From Methylococcales bacterium (GTDB taxonomy: Bacteria; Pseudomonadota; Gammaproteobacteria; Methylococcales; Methylomonadaceae), in contig JAQTPT010000013.1 of NCBI GenBank assembly GCA_028712795.1, positions 1 to 64,000 of the forward strand: DNA of 64,000 nucleotides. The letters are read 5' to 3'. Below are positions 48,415 through 56,291 of the stretch, piece by piece; position 1 is the stretch's first letter; each line of letters begins with the position of its first letter. The notes below the pieces were generated by a model. It was not told the origin of the DNA and ran no database searches. It worked only from the letters and a program-made list of their open reading frames with translations. The position numbers were made by a program, and so were the translations under genes.

Positions 48415-48679
48415 TTCGTCTCGATAGGGATTGATATTTTTGCAAAACAGCTTGGTTTTTTTATGCTTTTTGCATCGCTCCTTGCCGTTTGCTGCAGTCA
48501 CCACAACTGGCTTTATTGCCTCAACCATCACACTTTGACCGATGGAATCATCATTTTATTAAATTTACGGTTTTTAAGCCACTTACATTGAGTGAGACCT
48601 AAATTTGAAACAGACGGATAAAAAGCAGATACCACTCTAAAATTTAAGCACTTAGAACGTATTTCAGCCTGTTAATATG

Positions 48680-49153
48680 CATTCTGACTGGATAATCCTA
48701 TTCCCAATTGCTTTAACCGGCTGATCGTGGCCGCTGATAATCCCGAGCATCCGGACCCAGTAGGTGTTTCAGCGTTTCGGAAAAGTCACCCGTTGAGATG
48801 CAACGCAGAGAGAGCCAAGGCAAAAACTCTTCGATCTTCCGGGTGCGCTTCAAGTAAGGCGGCACCAGACTGCTGTTAAACTTGATTCCCGTACAGGAAC
48901 GATCCCGTACCTTAGGCACGTTCACATCAATGCCTCCAAGTCCTGTTTGAATCGGTCTTTGCGGCAGATAACCGTTCCGGACGACTGCTGCTTTGCCCTC
49001 ATCGGTTTGTAAAGCGCTATGCTGCTTGATAAAGATCGCGATCTCCGCCTCGATAGCTGCGGCTAACATTTTACGAGCACCTTCACGTAGTACCTCCTGT
49101 AATGGATCATTCTGTTCTGGTTTATTTAGGGTAATAACATTACATTCTGTCAT
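48680..49153 (-). pseudogene. IS256-family transposase, truncated and frameshifted
   Basis: The N-terminal part of an IS256-like transposase is readable: DPLQEVLREGARKMLAAAIE, then GYLPQRPIQTGLGGIDVNVP, KVRDRS and FLPWLSLRCISTGDFSETL. A frameshift near 48735 ends the frame, while the adjacent frame continues LSAATISRLKQLG. Nothing of the DDE core and C-terminus remains (about 150 of about 400 residues). It is an inactive remnant. Confidence 0.88.
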
Positions 49154-49559
49154 GGCGGCGTTTCCTCTTGTTGGTTATTGATCAGGTGAGATCACAACAA
49201 GAGGTTACACCGCTTTTCTCCGGTCATACACCAGAAATGAGTATACCCACAGTCAGTGCCGCAATGCTCAAGCGGTAAATAACCATCTTCAATTTTGTAT
49301 GATAACGTCAACGATCACCTGGATTTATGCGGACCGCTTGAAAGTCGGCCCGGAACGTCGGCATAAAGTGAAGGGAGGGACGAACCAGTTTTGCCTTTTC
49401 GAATGTTCGGGGGCTTTTAGCTGAAGCCTCGCTCAATGAAGATTTTGATAGGGTTTGCCCCAAACCAGGCAAACCCACGAAAAATTCGCTTGCGGCTGTG
49501 TTGCTACGCTTGATGGTCTGAAGAATTTTTAGAAAACTTCAGTTAGACATATACCCGGG
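49154..49559. other. Intergenic region beside IS256 remnant
   Basis: Apart from the ribosome-site hairpin, the region contains a second perfect stem, GGGTTTGCC (49451-49459) with GGCAAACCC (49468-49476). That stem lies about 85 bases beyond the wcaJ-like stop and could be its terminator, without a T-run. It shows no coding potential I can recognise. Confidence 0.5.
49164..49204 (-). promoter_or_regulatory. Hairpin occluding the IS256 transposase ribosome site
   Basis: CCTCTTGTTG and CAACAAGAGG form a perfect 10-bp stem whose 3' arm contains the AAGAGG ribosome site just before the transposase ATG at 49153. Such structures block translation from read-through transcripts in several insertion sequences. 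Confidence 0.55.
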
Positions 49560-50996
49560 TTAATAAGCTTGTTTGTTAAAAAAGCCTTTAAAGATAGTCA
49601 GGAACACTATTTTTATATCCAGCCAAAGAGACCAACTCCTGATATATTCCAGGTCGTAATGAATTCTGGCTTCCATTTTATCCAGCGTGTCTGTTTCGCC
49701 GCGGAAACCGTTGATCTGAGCCTTACCGGTAATTCCGGGTTTCACTTTGTGGCGCAACATATAACCCTGGATCCTTTTTCGATAATATTCGTTATGGGCA
49801 ATGGCATGAGGACGAGGGCCAACTACAGACATAGTGCCTATCAAAACATTTAAAAACTGAGGTAGCTCATCTAGCGATGATCTGCGCAGAAAAGCCCCAA
49901 GTGGCGTTATACGCATGTCGTTTTGGGTGGCTTGTTTTATTTGTTCGCCATTTTCGCAGACCGTCATGGAGCGGAATTTCCAAACTTCTATAGGCTCACC
50001 TTTTATGCCATAGCGTTGCTGTTTGAAGATGACAGGGCCAGGCGAGGTTAGTTTGATGGCAATGGCGATTACAAGCATGGGAATGGCAATAATCGGGAAT
50101 ATGATCATGCATAGCACAAGGTCTTCAACACGTTTTAAGATGGCATTGAGGTTATTAAACGGGGTATCCATAACACTGACGACTGGAATACCTTGCACAT
50201 TGCTCCATTTTGACTGGATCAGGTTAAATATAAAGAAGTCGGGTACGATATTAACTGAAACCGTGCTATCGGCCAATTGTTCAATAAGCGAGCTGATACG
50301 TTTTTCTGCGCCCAATGGCAAGGTGATATATACATGGTCGATTTCACCATTTTTTGATTTTTCAAGCAACTGTTGAAAGGTATTTGCATGACTGCCAATT
50401 TGTTTTTTACCCAAGCGTCTGTTTTCGCACTCAATACGGTCATCAAAAAAACCGATAAAAATGTATCCTAACCAGGGCATTTCTGCTAATGCCGTGTGAA
50501 GTCTATGGCCTAATGGATTGGCGCCGAATATGGCGTAAGTTCTTGTGTTAAAACCATGTTTCCTGAGGTAAGAAAAACAACCGCGTTGTATCGTATGAGC
50601 CAGGATCATGCTGGTAGGGGCAAGTGGCAACCATAACTCCATAACCTCCGATGAATAATTAAATTCAGGGTTAAAAAAATACATCCCGGTGATTAATAGA
50701 ATAAAAGCACCGACCCAGGAAACTAATATGCCTACAGATTCATCGAAAAGGGATGCTCCCCGCCAACCCTGATATAACTCGTTGTTTTCGGCAATTACAC
50801 CGTATAGTCCGGAACCTATCAGACAAGGAAGCAAATACTCAGAAGCAAGGTTTATATCCAGGTGTATATTATAGTAGCGTAACGATACATAGAGTGAACC
50901 CACAATCAAAGACCAGTCCACCGCACGGGTTATAGATATCAGCTTACTGTGTTGTGGACGAATAAATCCTGGGGATTGTTGTTGGTTCATTGGCAT
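49560..50996 (-). CDS. wcaJ: Undecaprenyl-phosphate glucose phosphotransferase (WcaJ-like)
   Basis: This 478-residue polyprenyl sugar-phosphotransferase starts exopolysaccharide repeat assembly on the lipid carrier. There are N-terminal membrane helices (about 25-125), a CoA-binding-like middle domain (AIFGANPLGHRLH), and the catalytic domain with KFRSM. It continues LRRSSLDELPQFLNVLIG, VGPRPHAI and VKPGITGKAQINGFRG. The C-terminal end RSWSLWLDIKIVFLTIFKGF is typical. No other capsule genes adjoin it, so it is either a stand-alone initiator or a cluster remnant next to IS debris. Confidence 0.93.
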   Translation of the reverse strand: MPMNQQQSPGFIRPQHSKLISITRAVDWSLIVGSLYVSLRYYNIHLDINLASEYLLPCLIGSGLYGVIAENNELYQGWRGASLFDESVGILVSWVGAFILLITGMYFFNPEFNYSSEVMELWLPLAPTSMILAHTIQRGCFSYLRKHGFNTRTYAIFGANPLGHRLHTALAEMPWLGYIFIGFFDDRIECENRRLGKKQIGSHANTFQQLLEKSKNGEIDHVYITLPLGAEKRISSLIEQLADSTVSVNIVPDFFIFNLIQSKWSNVQGIPVVSVMDTPFNNLNAILKRVEDLVLCMIIFPIIAIPMLVIAIAIKLTSPGPVIFKQQRYGIKGEPIEVWKFRSMTVCENGEQIKQATQNDMRITPLGAFLRRSSLDELPQFLNVLIGTMSVVGPRPHAIAHNEYYRKRIQGYMLRHKVKPGITGKAQINGFRGETDTLDKMEARIHYDLEYIRSWSLWLDIKIVFLTIFKGFFNKQAY

Positions 50997-51451
50997 GGTA
51001 AAGTCAAATGTGAGGTGTGAGAAGATATGTAATCTTTTTCACTGCTTCATTATATGCACTAGGCATAATATTTTTCAGTATAATAAAATAACCCAAACTT
51101 CAATATGACTATTTAAAATCTGGGCTTCACGGCATTACTGTTGTAAGTATTAAACTACAAAAACAATTCAATACTCAAGTGAATCATATCTTAATTTATC
51201 CGCTGTAATCAAATCACGGATTACACGAACCGAACATTTGCCTTAATAGCCCGGATTGAAAAATGGGAATCTATTAAAGTTCAAAAAGGGCAACCAGTAG
51301 ATCGCCAAAATAGCCGTAATAAAATGCTTTTTGACTCCAACCCTTCTTTGATACTGGCTATTTATGCGTATCGCGAGAGCAAGCTAAGTCAGCTGGATCT
51401 TTAGATAATGGGTTTGGGGCTTCAAGCATTTAACTAAAAAGATTGGTGTTG
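50997..51451. other. Intergenic region, possible degraded frame
   Basis: A plus-strand frame without a start codon spans 51195-51403 and reads like protein (FALIARIEKWESIKVQKGQP, then DRQNSRNKMLFD, ending ESKLSQLDL and stop). I cannot name it; a truncated gene or chance are both possible. The rest is AT-rich and probably holds the promoters of the two flanking minus-strand genes. Confidence 0.35.
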
Positions 51452-51718
51452 TTAATGGCGTCGGCCATTTTTACCTGAAGCGGGCTCTTCAAATTTAACT
51501 TTTAAAGGCTTTCCACAATATAAATTGCCGTCCAGAGCCGCAATAGCGGCTCTGGCTTCATGGCCTTCCATACCGATAAAACCAAAACCTCTACATTTGC
51601 CGCTAAATATATCGGCAACAAGTTGAATGGAGCGGACTTTGCCATATTCAGAAAATAAAGCTTGAACAGTAGCCTCAGTGGCATCGCTGGGTAAGTTTCC
51701 TACAAAAAGTCGTTTCAA
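51452..51718 (-). CDS. RRM-type RNA-binding protein
   Basis: This 88-residue single RNA recognition motif protein has RNP2 RLFVGNLP at residues 3-10 and RNP1 KCRGFGFIGM at about 45-54. Short bacterial RRM proteins of this type are cold-inducible in some bacteria. A cold-shock protein gene lies 105 bases upstream on the same strand, supporting a shared role as RNA chaperones. Confidence 0.93.
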   Translation of the reverse strand: MKRLFVGNLPSDATEATVQALFSEYGKVRSIQLVADIFSGKCRGFGFIGMEGHEARAAIAALDGNLYCGKPLKVKFEEPASGKNGRRH

Positions 51719-51823
51719 AAGACATATCCTAAATTCGGGGGGTTAATTGACCGGAAAATCCGGCTATGCCACAACTCCGCTTGGTTAGTTATTTAGGCGG
51801 AGCTGGGTGTGGGTAACAAAAGC

Positions 51824-52030
51824 TTAGGCTGATATTACATTTGAAGCTTGTGGGCCTTTAGCGCCTGATTCTACCTCGTATTTAACAGCTTGACCTTCAG
51901 CCAGTGTGCGGTAGCCACCGTCACTTGCGATTGCGGAAAAGTGTACAAATACATCTGCACTACCGTCGCTCGGAGAAATAAAACCAAAACCCTTAGACTC
52001 ATTAAACCACTTAACAGTACCTGTTGCCAT
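51824..52030 (-). CDS. Cold-shock protein (CspA family)
   Basis: This 68-residue OB-fold nucleic-acid chaperone begins [20 protein letters not shown] with RNP1 KGFGFI, and VFVHFSAI is RNP2. The ribosome site is GAGGAAG, 7-8 bases before the ATG. A second paralogue lies at 61533-61733. The roughly 220-base upstream region could carry a long regulatory leader, as in cspA, but no cold-box was recognised. Confidence 0.95.
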   Translation of the reverse strand: MATGTVKWFNESKGFGFISPSDGSADVFVHFSAIASDGGYRTLAEGQAVKYEVESGAKGPQASNVISA

Positions 52031-52252
52031 GTAACTTCCTCAATAAATGAATGAAAATATTTTATTGCAAATCATACCTGGCACAAAAGGAAAATAACGT
52101 AAGGAATTTCTGAAAAGTGCTGATTAACATGCAAAACTTATTAAATAGAAGTCCCGCATCAAGAGCGTAGTACCATCTACTAACTTGGCCATTATAGTGA
52201 CTAATCGTTAGTTTAGCCATCTAAACTTTAACATAAACGGCCTATCCCGTTT

Positions 52253-54487
52253 CTACTTCCAGATACTGACAATATTTGTGAAGTCATCTGTCCATGGCTT
52301 CATGTCAAAATATAACGGCATTTTTTGCCAATTTCCGAGCCGGCTTAAGCTTAATGGCGTAATTGCTTCCGGATTTTTTGCCATAACCACCCAATCAGTT
52401 GCAACAACCAGCGGTAATTCTTGTTGGGGCTTAAACTCCTGTATCAGCGCTGAAAAATGTAAATGCTCTGCATGAATTGACAAAACTTTCTTTAACATCA
52501 GGTGACGATTAGTGATATGAAAAGCCAGAATGCCGTTTGGTTTCAGTTTTTTAAAATAAAGCGCCAAGGCTTCTTGAGTGAGTAAATGTGTGGGCACAGA
52601 ATCCGAACTGAACGCATCCATAACTAACAAATCAAATTTTTGATCCGGCTCTTTTTCCAGCGATAAACGGGCATCACCAATGCGCAACGTAGTGTTATGT
52701 GTGCATAGTTTCAGATAGCTAAAATATTCGGGGTTACTGGCAATATCCACAACTAGCGGGTCAATTTCGTATAATGTCCAGTTTTGATCATCTTTGGCAT
52801 AACAAGCCAAAGCGCCTGCGCCCAGTCCAACGATGCCAATTGTCCAATTATGGTCAGTGTTATCATATTCTTTAAAAAGCTGACCCATCGGACCTGGCCG
52901 GCTATAATACGTTAACGGAATTTTGGCCAAGTTGGGTGCCAGGCGCTGAGCTCCATGTTTTGTGGTGCCGTGAAAGAGTTCATGATACTTTTCAGGCTGA
53001 TTCTTTTCATCGGCCAAAACACTTTCACGCACGGCAAGGACGCCAAAAAAAGAACGTTCCTGATAAAGCGTGTGAGACGACAACCCGTGAAGTCCGAGTG
53101 ATAGGAAAATGATTGCTCCCGTCAACAAGGCGAAGGCAATTGGTTTTGCCCTAAGTAGATAAGTTAAAACAGTCAAGGCAATTAAACTGATGACGATCAC
53201 GTCAAAATACTGAAGCGGATCATTTACTGAAGCATAAAAAACAACACCGGCAATGATCAGCAGGACTGGGCCTATTGTTTGCAGCAGCAAGCCTTTGTTA
53301 AATGTTAGGGCAGCCCCTGGGCGAAGTAATAATGCGGCAACAATCATGATTGGGTATTCATAAATCCCGTTGAAAATAAAAGGGGCGACAAAGGTATTAA
53401 ACATGCCTCCCAACATACCTGCAAAAGACATGATTAAATAGAAAGTTGTTAAATACTGTGTATGCGGCCTGTTTTTCGCCAGTTCGCCATGACAGACCAT
53501 CACTGCAAAGAAAAAAGCAAGCAGGTGCAGACCAAGATAAGCCCAATAGGGCAAGTCAGCCGGATTAATAAATGCGTAGGCAATAAAGGGCAATAATACG
53601 ATAGGCTGTAACCTGACCATTACCGGGTGTATTTTGTCATTCCATTTGGAAAAAACGATTATAAAAGACAGTAGATATATCGTTAACGGGATAATCCATA
53701 ATAAAGGCACGGAGGCGATATCGGTGCTAATGAAATTCGTTAGCCCTAAGAGAAGACTGGATGGCACAAACGCCAGAGCCATCCAGTGCAATTTGCGATG
53801 GATGCCGAGACCGTTTTCTTCCGGCACGCTATCCTGAACGATAATTGTGTTTTGATGCTCTTTCCATAGCACAAAAGCGCAACTTGATATAAGCAGGCAA
53901 AGAATCAGATAGCCTATACTCCAATATGCTTTTTGATGGGCTAATCCGATAGCCGGTTCTAGCAGAAAAGGATAGCTTAGTAATGCAACCAGACTGCCCG
54001 TGTTGCTGGCTGCGTAGAGATAATAAGGGTCATGGCTGGTATGATGGCCAATATTGGCAAACCATTTTTGCACGAGTGGCGCTGTGGTTGACACCACGAA
54101 ATAAGGTAGGCCGATAGCAAGGAATAAAGTCCAAAGTAGCCAAAATGTTGGATTGCTTTCCGTCGGCGGTACGGTATTTTCTGGTAAGGCGACGGGCAAT
54201 GCAAGGAAACTGATGAGGATGACGGCGGCATGTATCTGAATCTGGCGGTGTTGGGAAAAACGCGTCGATATTACGTGGGCATAAAGATAACCGAGAAACA
54301 AAATGCTTTGGTAAAAAACCATGCAGGTGTTCCAAACCGCTGGAGAACCACCTAGCAAGGGTAATAATATTTTTCCGAACAAGGGTTGCAGGACAAACAT
54401 CAGCGATGCACTGATAAATAAGGTTCCAGCAAACAAAAAGATCAGGGATAAGCTTCGGTCGGTTTTTACTTGTGAAGGGTCGCTCAT
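52253..54487 (-). CDS. Membrane-fused spermidine synthase-like protein
   Basis: This 744-residue protein has about a dozen hydrophobic helices (about 15-470) followed by a soluble SAM-dependent methyltransferase/aminopropyltransferase-like domain (about 500-744). The latter shows IGIVGLGAGALACYAK, ENDVY-like YEIDP and LLVMDAFSSDSVPTHLLTQE. Fused proteins of this kind are called spermidine synthase-like, but polyamine synthesis is unproven and the conserved acidic pair was not verified. The membrane half resembles transporter-type bundles. Confidence 0.88.
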   Translation of the reverse strand: MSDPSQVKTDRSLSLIFLFAGTLFISASLMFVLQPLFGKILLPLLGGSPAVWNTCMVFYQSILFLGYLYAHVISTRFSQHRQIQIHAAVILISFLALPVALPENTVPPTESNPTFWLLWTLFLAIGLPYFVVSTTAPLVQKWFANIGHHTSHDPYYLYAASNTGSLVALLSYPFLLEPAIGLAHQKAYWSIGYLILCLLISSCAFVLWKEHQNTIIVQDSVPEENGLGIHRKLHWMALAFVPSSLLLGLTNFISTDIASVPLLWIIPLTIYLLSFIIVFSKWNDKIHPVMVRLQPIVLLPFIAYAFINPADLPYWAYLGLHLLAFFFAVMVCHGELAKNRPHTQYLTTFYLIMSFAGMLGGMFNTFVAPFIFNGIYEYPIMIVAALLLRPGAALTFNKGLLLQTIGPVLLIIAGVVFYASVNDPLQYFDVIVISLIALTVLTYLLRAKPIAFALLTGAIIFLSLGLHGLSSHTLYQERSFFGVLAVRESVLADEKNQPEKYHELFHGTTKHGAQRLAPNLAKIPLTYYSRPGPMGQLFKEYDNTDHNWTIGIVGLGAGALACYAKDDQNWTLYEIDPLVVDIASNPEYFSYLKLCTHNTTLRIGDARLSLEKEPDQKFDLLVMDAFSSDSVPTHLLTQEALALYFKKLKPNGILAFHITNRHLMLKKVLSIHAEHLHFSALIQEFKPQQELPLVVATDWVVMAKNPEAITPLSLSRLGNWQKMPLYFDMKPWTDDFTNIVSIWK

Positions 54488-54644
54488 TATTTTTAATGCG
54501 CCGTTTAGGTCTGTTGTTTTAATGCGCTAATAATAAAGCATTTACTGCAATATCGGCTGAATTGAATGAAAACGAGCCGGTGATTGCAACGCCTTCGCAG
54601 CGTAAAAATAATATAATGCCGTGCTTGTGAGAAACTTACCTATG

Positions 54645-54863
54645 TTAGCCGCCGTCTCCGATATTCTCCCACGCAGTGCTGTTGTAATCTTCTAAATCGT
54701 GCAGTTTTTGAGTAGTTACACGCTGTTTGTCCCGTAACTCTTCGAGCTCTTGATCATAGTTCAGCTGGGCTTCTTTGGATTTCATCACTAAAACATCAAT
54801 CTTGGCACTTTGTTCAATAAGTTCAGCAATCAACCTTTGCCTATATTCATCAGTTGTTTTCAT
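54645..54863 (-). CDS. Small coiled-coil protein, uncharacterised
   Basis: This 72-residue protein is rich in Glu, Gln, Lys and Leu. Heptad-like spacing is visible throughout residues 5-60 (LIAELIEQSAKIDVLVMKSK), predicting a single long coiled coil. No signal or domain is evident. A weak site AAGGATTA precedes the ATG. It resembles small methanotroph conserved hypotheticals and could be an adaptor; function is unknown. Confidence 0.65.
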   Translation of the reverse strand: MKTTDEYRQRLIAELIEQSAKIDVLVMKSKEAQLNYDQELEELRDKQRVTTQKLHDLEDYNSTAWENIGDGG

Positions 54864-55095
54864 GGGCTAATCCTTGGGGTCGTTTAGTAAAATTTAATCC
54901 AAACAAGACGAGGAACTTAAAAAACTTATAGAAGCTTTAGAAGACATTGCGCATAACACTCATTATTTCCGGTTTCGGTTGCGTGGATGTAATCGAAACA
55001 AGGCCACCTTTGGTTCTCCGGTTTTCTGGATGATCACAACAAGCTCAGGAAAAATCAGGCAAACCGGCATTGTTTTATAAAATACCTAACTCAAA

Positions 55096-55311
55096 TTAAG
55101 GCTGTTCAAGTCTGGATACGGCTTTTCTGGCTAACTCACTTAAGGCAGATCCATCTTGCTGACAATAGGCAATGATATCGCGCCGCATTCTGGGATCCCA
55201 TGACCTTAAGATGTGTTTTGTTATTCCTTCAGCGGCGATTTCTTTATTGCTCTCTGCGTTAAAAAAATCACCAATATCATTGGCCATTTTAATCAGTCTT
55301 TCTATTTTCAT
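55096..55311 (-). CDS. fdsD: Formate dehydrogenase delta subunit
   Basis: This 71-residue protein matches the FdsD family: MKIERLIKMANDIGDFFNAE, HILRSWDPRMRRDII and a C-terminal ALSELARKAVSRL. FdsD is a small accessory subunit of soluble NAD-dependent formate dehydrogenases, needed for activity. It is the last gene of fdsGBA-fdhD-fdsD, 6 bases after fdhD. Confidence 0.93.
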   Translation of the reverse strand: MKIERLIKMANDIGDFFNAESNKEIAAEGITKHILRSWDPRMRRDIIAYCQQDGSALSELARKAVSRLEQP

Positions 55312-55317
55312 TGTTAA

Positions 55318-56151
55318 TCACAAACCGTTGTTATGGGTTAAGCGCTGAGGATGGGTGTATATCACATACTGGTCATCACGGGCAAAACCAATTAAGGTGA
55401 GGCCAGTCTCATTAGCCAAACGAATGGCTAAGCCAGTAGGTGCGGAAATGGCAGCTAGTAGCGAAATGCCGACCCAGGCCGTTTTTTGTACCATTTCATA
55501 GCTGGCCCGACTAGTGACGAGCACAAAGCCGGAAGACAAATCCTTACCGGCGCGCAATAAAAAACCGATCAGTTTATCCAGCGCGTTGTGCCGTCCTACA
55601 TCTTCCCTGATAGTTAAAATGCCCTGGCCAGGGACTGCCCAGGCTGCCGCATGGACGGCTCCGGTTAATTCGTTTAGTTTCTGGTGCTGTTTGATGTCCG
55701 TTACAGCAGAGCATAACTCGGCAGCAGATAGGGTCAAGTCTCCGTTAACCGGGTTTGGTTGGCGGATGGCTTGTCTTAAAGTACTCGCGCCGCATAGACC
55801 GCAACCCGTCCGGCCTGTCAGGTTACGGCCTTTATCCGTCAGACCTTGAAAACGCCGGTCTGGAATTTTTAGCTGAACTTCGATGCCATTCGAACGGTTA
55901 TAAATACGCGCGGATAATAGCTCTTGCGAATTTTTAATAATACCTTCAGTAATGCTGAACCCTAAAGCAAACTCTTCCAGATTAGTCGGGGTTGCCAGCA
56001 TAACGACATGGGGCAATCCATTGTAAATCAAGGAAACAGGAACTTCTTCGGCAATATAGTCTTGTTTCCGCTCATGAAGTCCGCCTTTCCAGCGATCAAC
56101 GGTGCTTTGTTGATAGCTGGGCCAGCCAAGATCTAATAATAACGATTGCAT
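55318..56151 (-). CDS. fdhD: Sulfurtransferase FdhD/FdsC for formate dehydrogenase
   Basis: This 277-residue chaperone sulfurates the molybdenum cofactor and delivers it to FdsA. The sulfur-carrying cysteine pair is in RTGCGLCGAST, near residue 114. ALGFSITEGI and REDVGRHNALDK complete the signature. I start at ATG 56151 (MQSLLLDLGW); a longer start at 56229 adds 26 unlikely residues. It lies between fdsA and fdsD, the typical fds arrangement. Confidence 0.95.
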   Translation of the reverse strand: MQSLLLDLGWPSYQQSTVDRWKGGLHERKQDYIAEEVPVSLIYNGLPHVVMLATPTNLEEFALGFSITEGIIKNSQELLSARIYNRSNGIEVQLKIPDRRFQGLTDKGRNLTGRTGCGLCGASTLRQAIRQPNPVNGDLTLSAAELCSAVTDIKQHQKLNELTGAVHAAAWAVPGQGILTIREDVGRHNALDKLIGFLLRAGKDLSSGFVLVTSRASYEMVQKTAWVGISLLAAISAPTGLAIRLANETGLTLIGFARDDQYVIYTHPQRLTHNNGL

Positions 56152-56291
56152 GTTTAAATTTACTCCCGCGAATCTAGTTGGGAGTGCATTCTGACACAAG
56201 GTTATAACAATTGGTGCGGATACGTGCAATTAACACGGCAGCTATAGGCTTCAAAACGTTGCGCTATCGAGCTTTTTCCTTTCGTTAGCCA

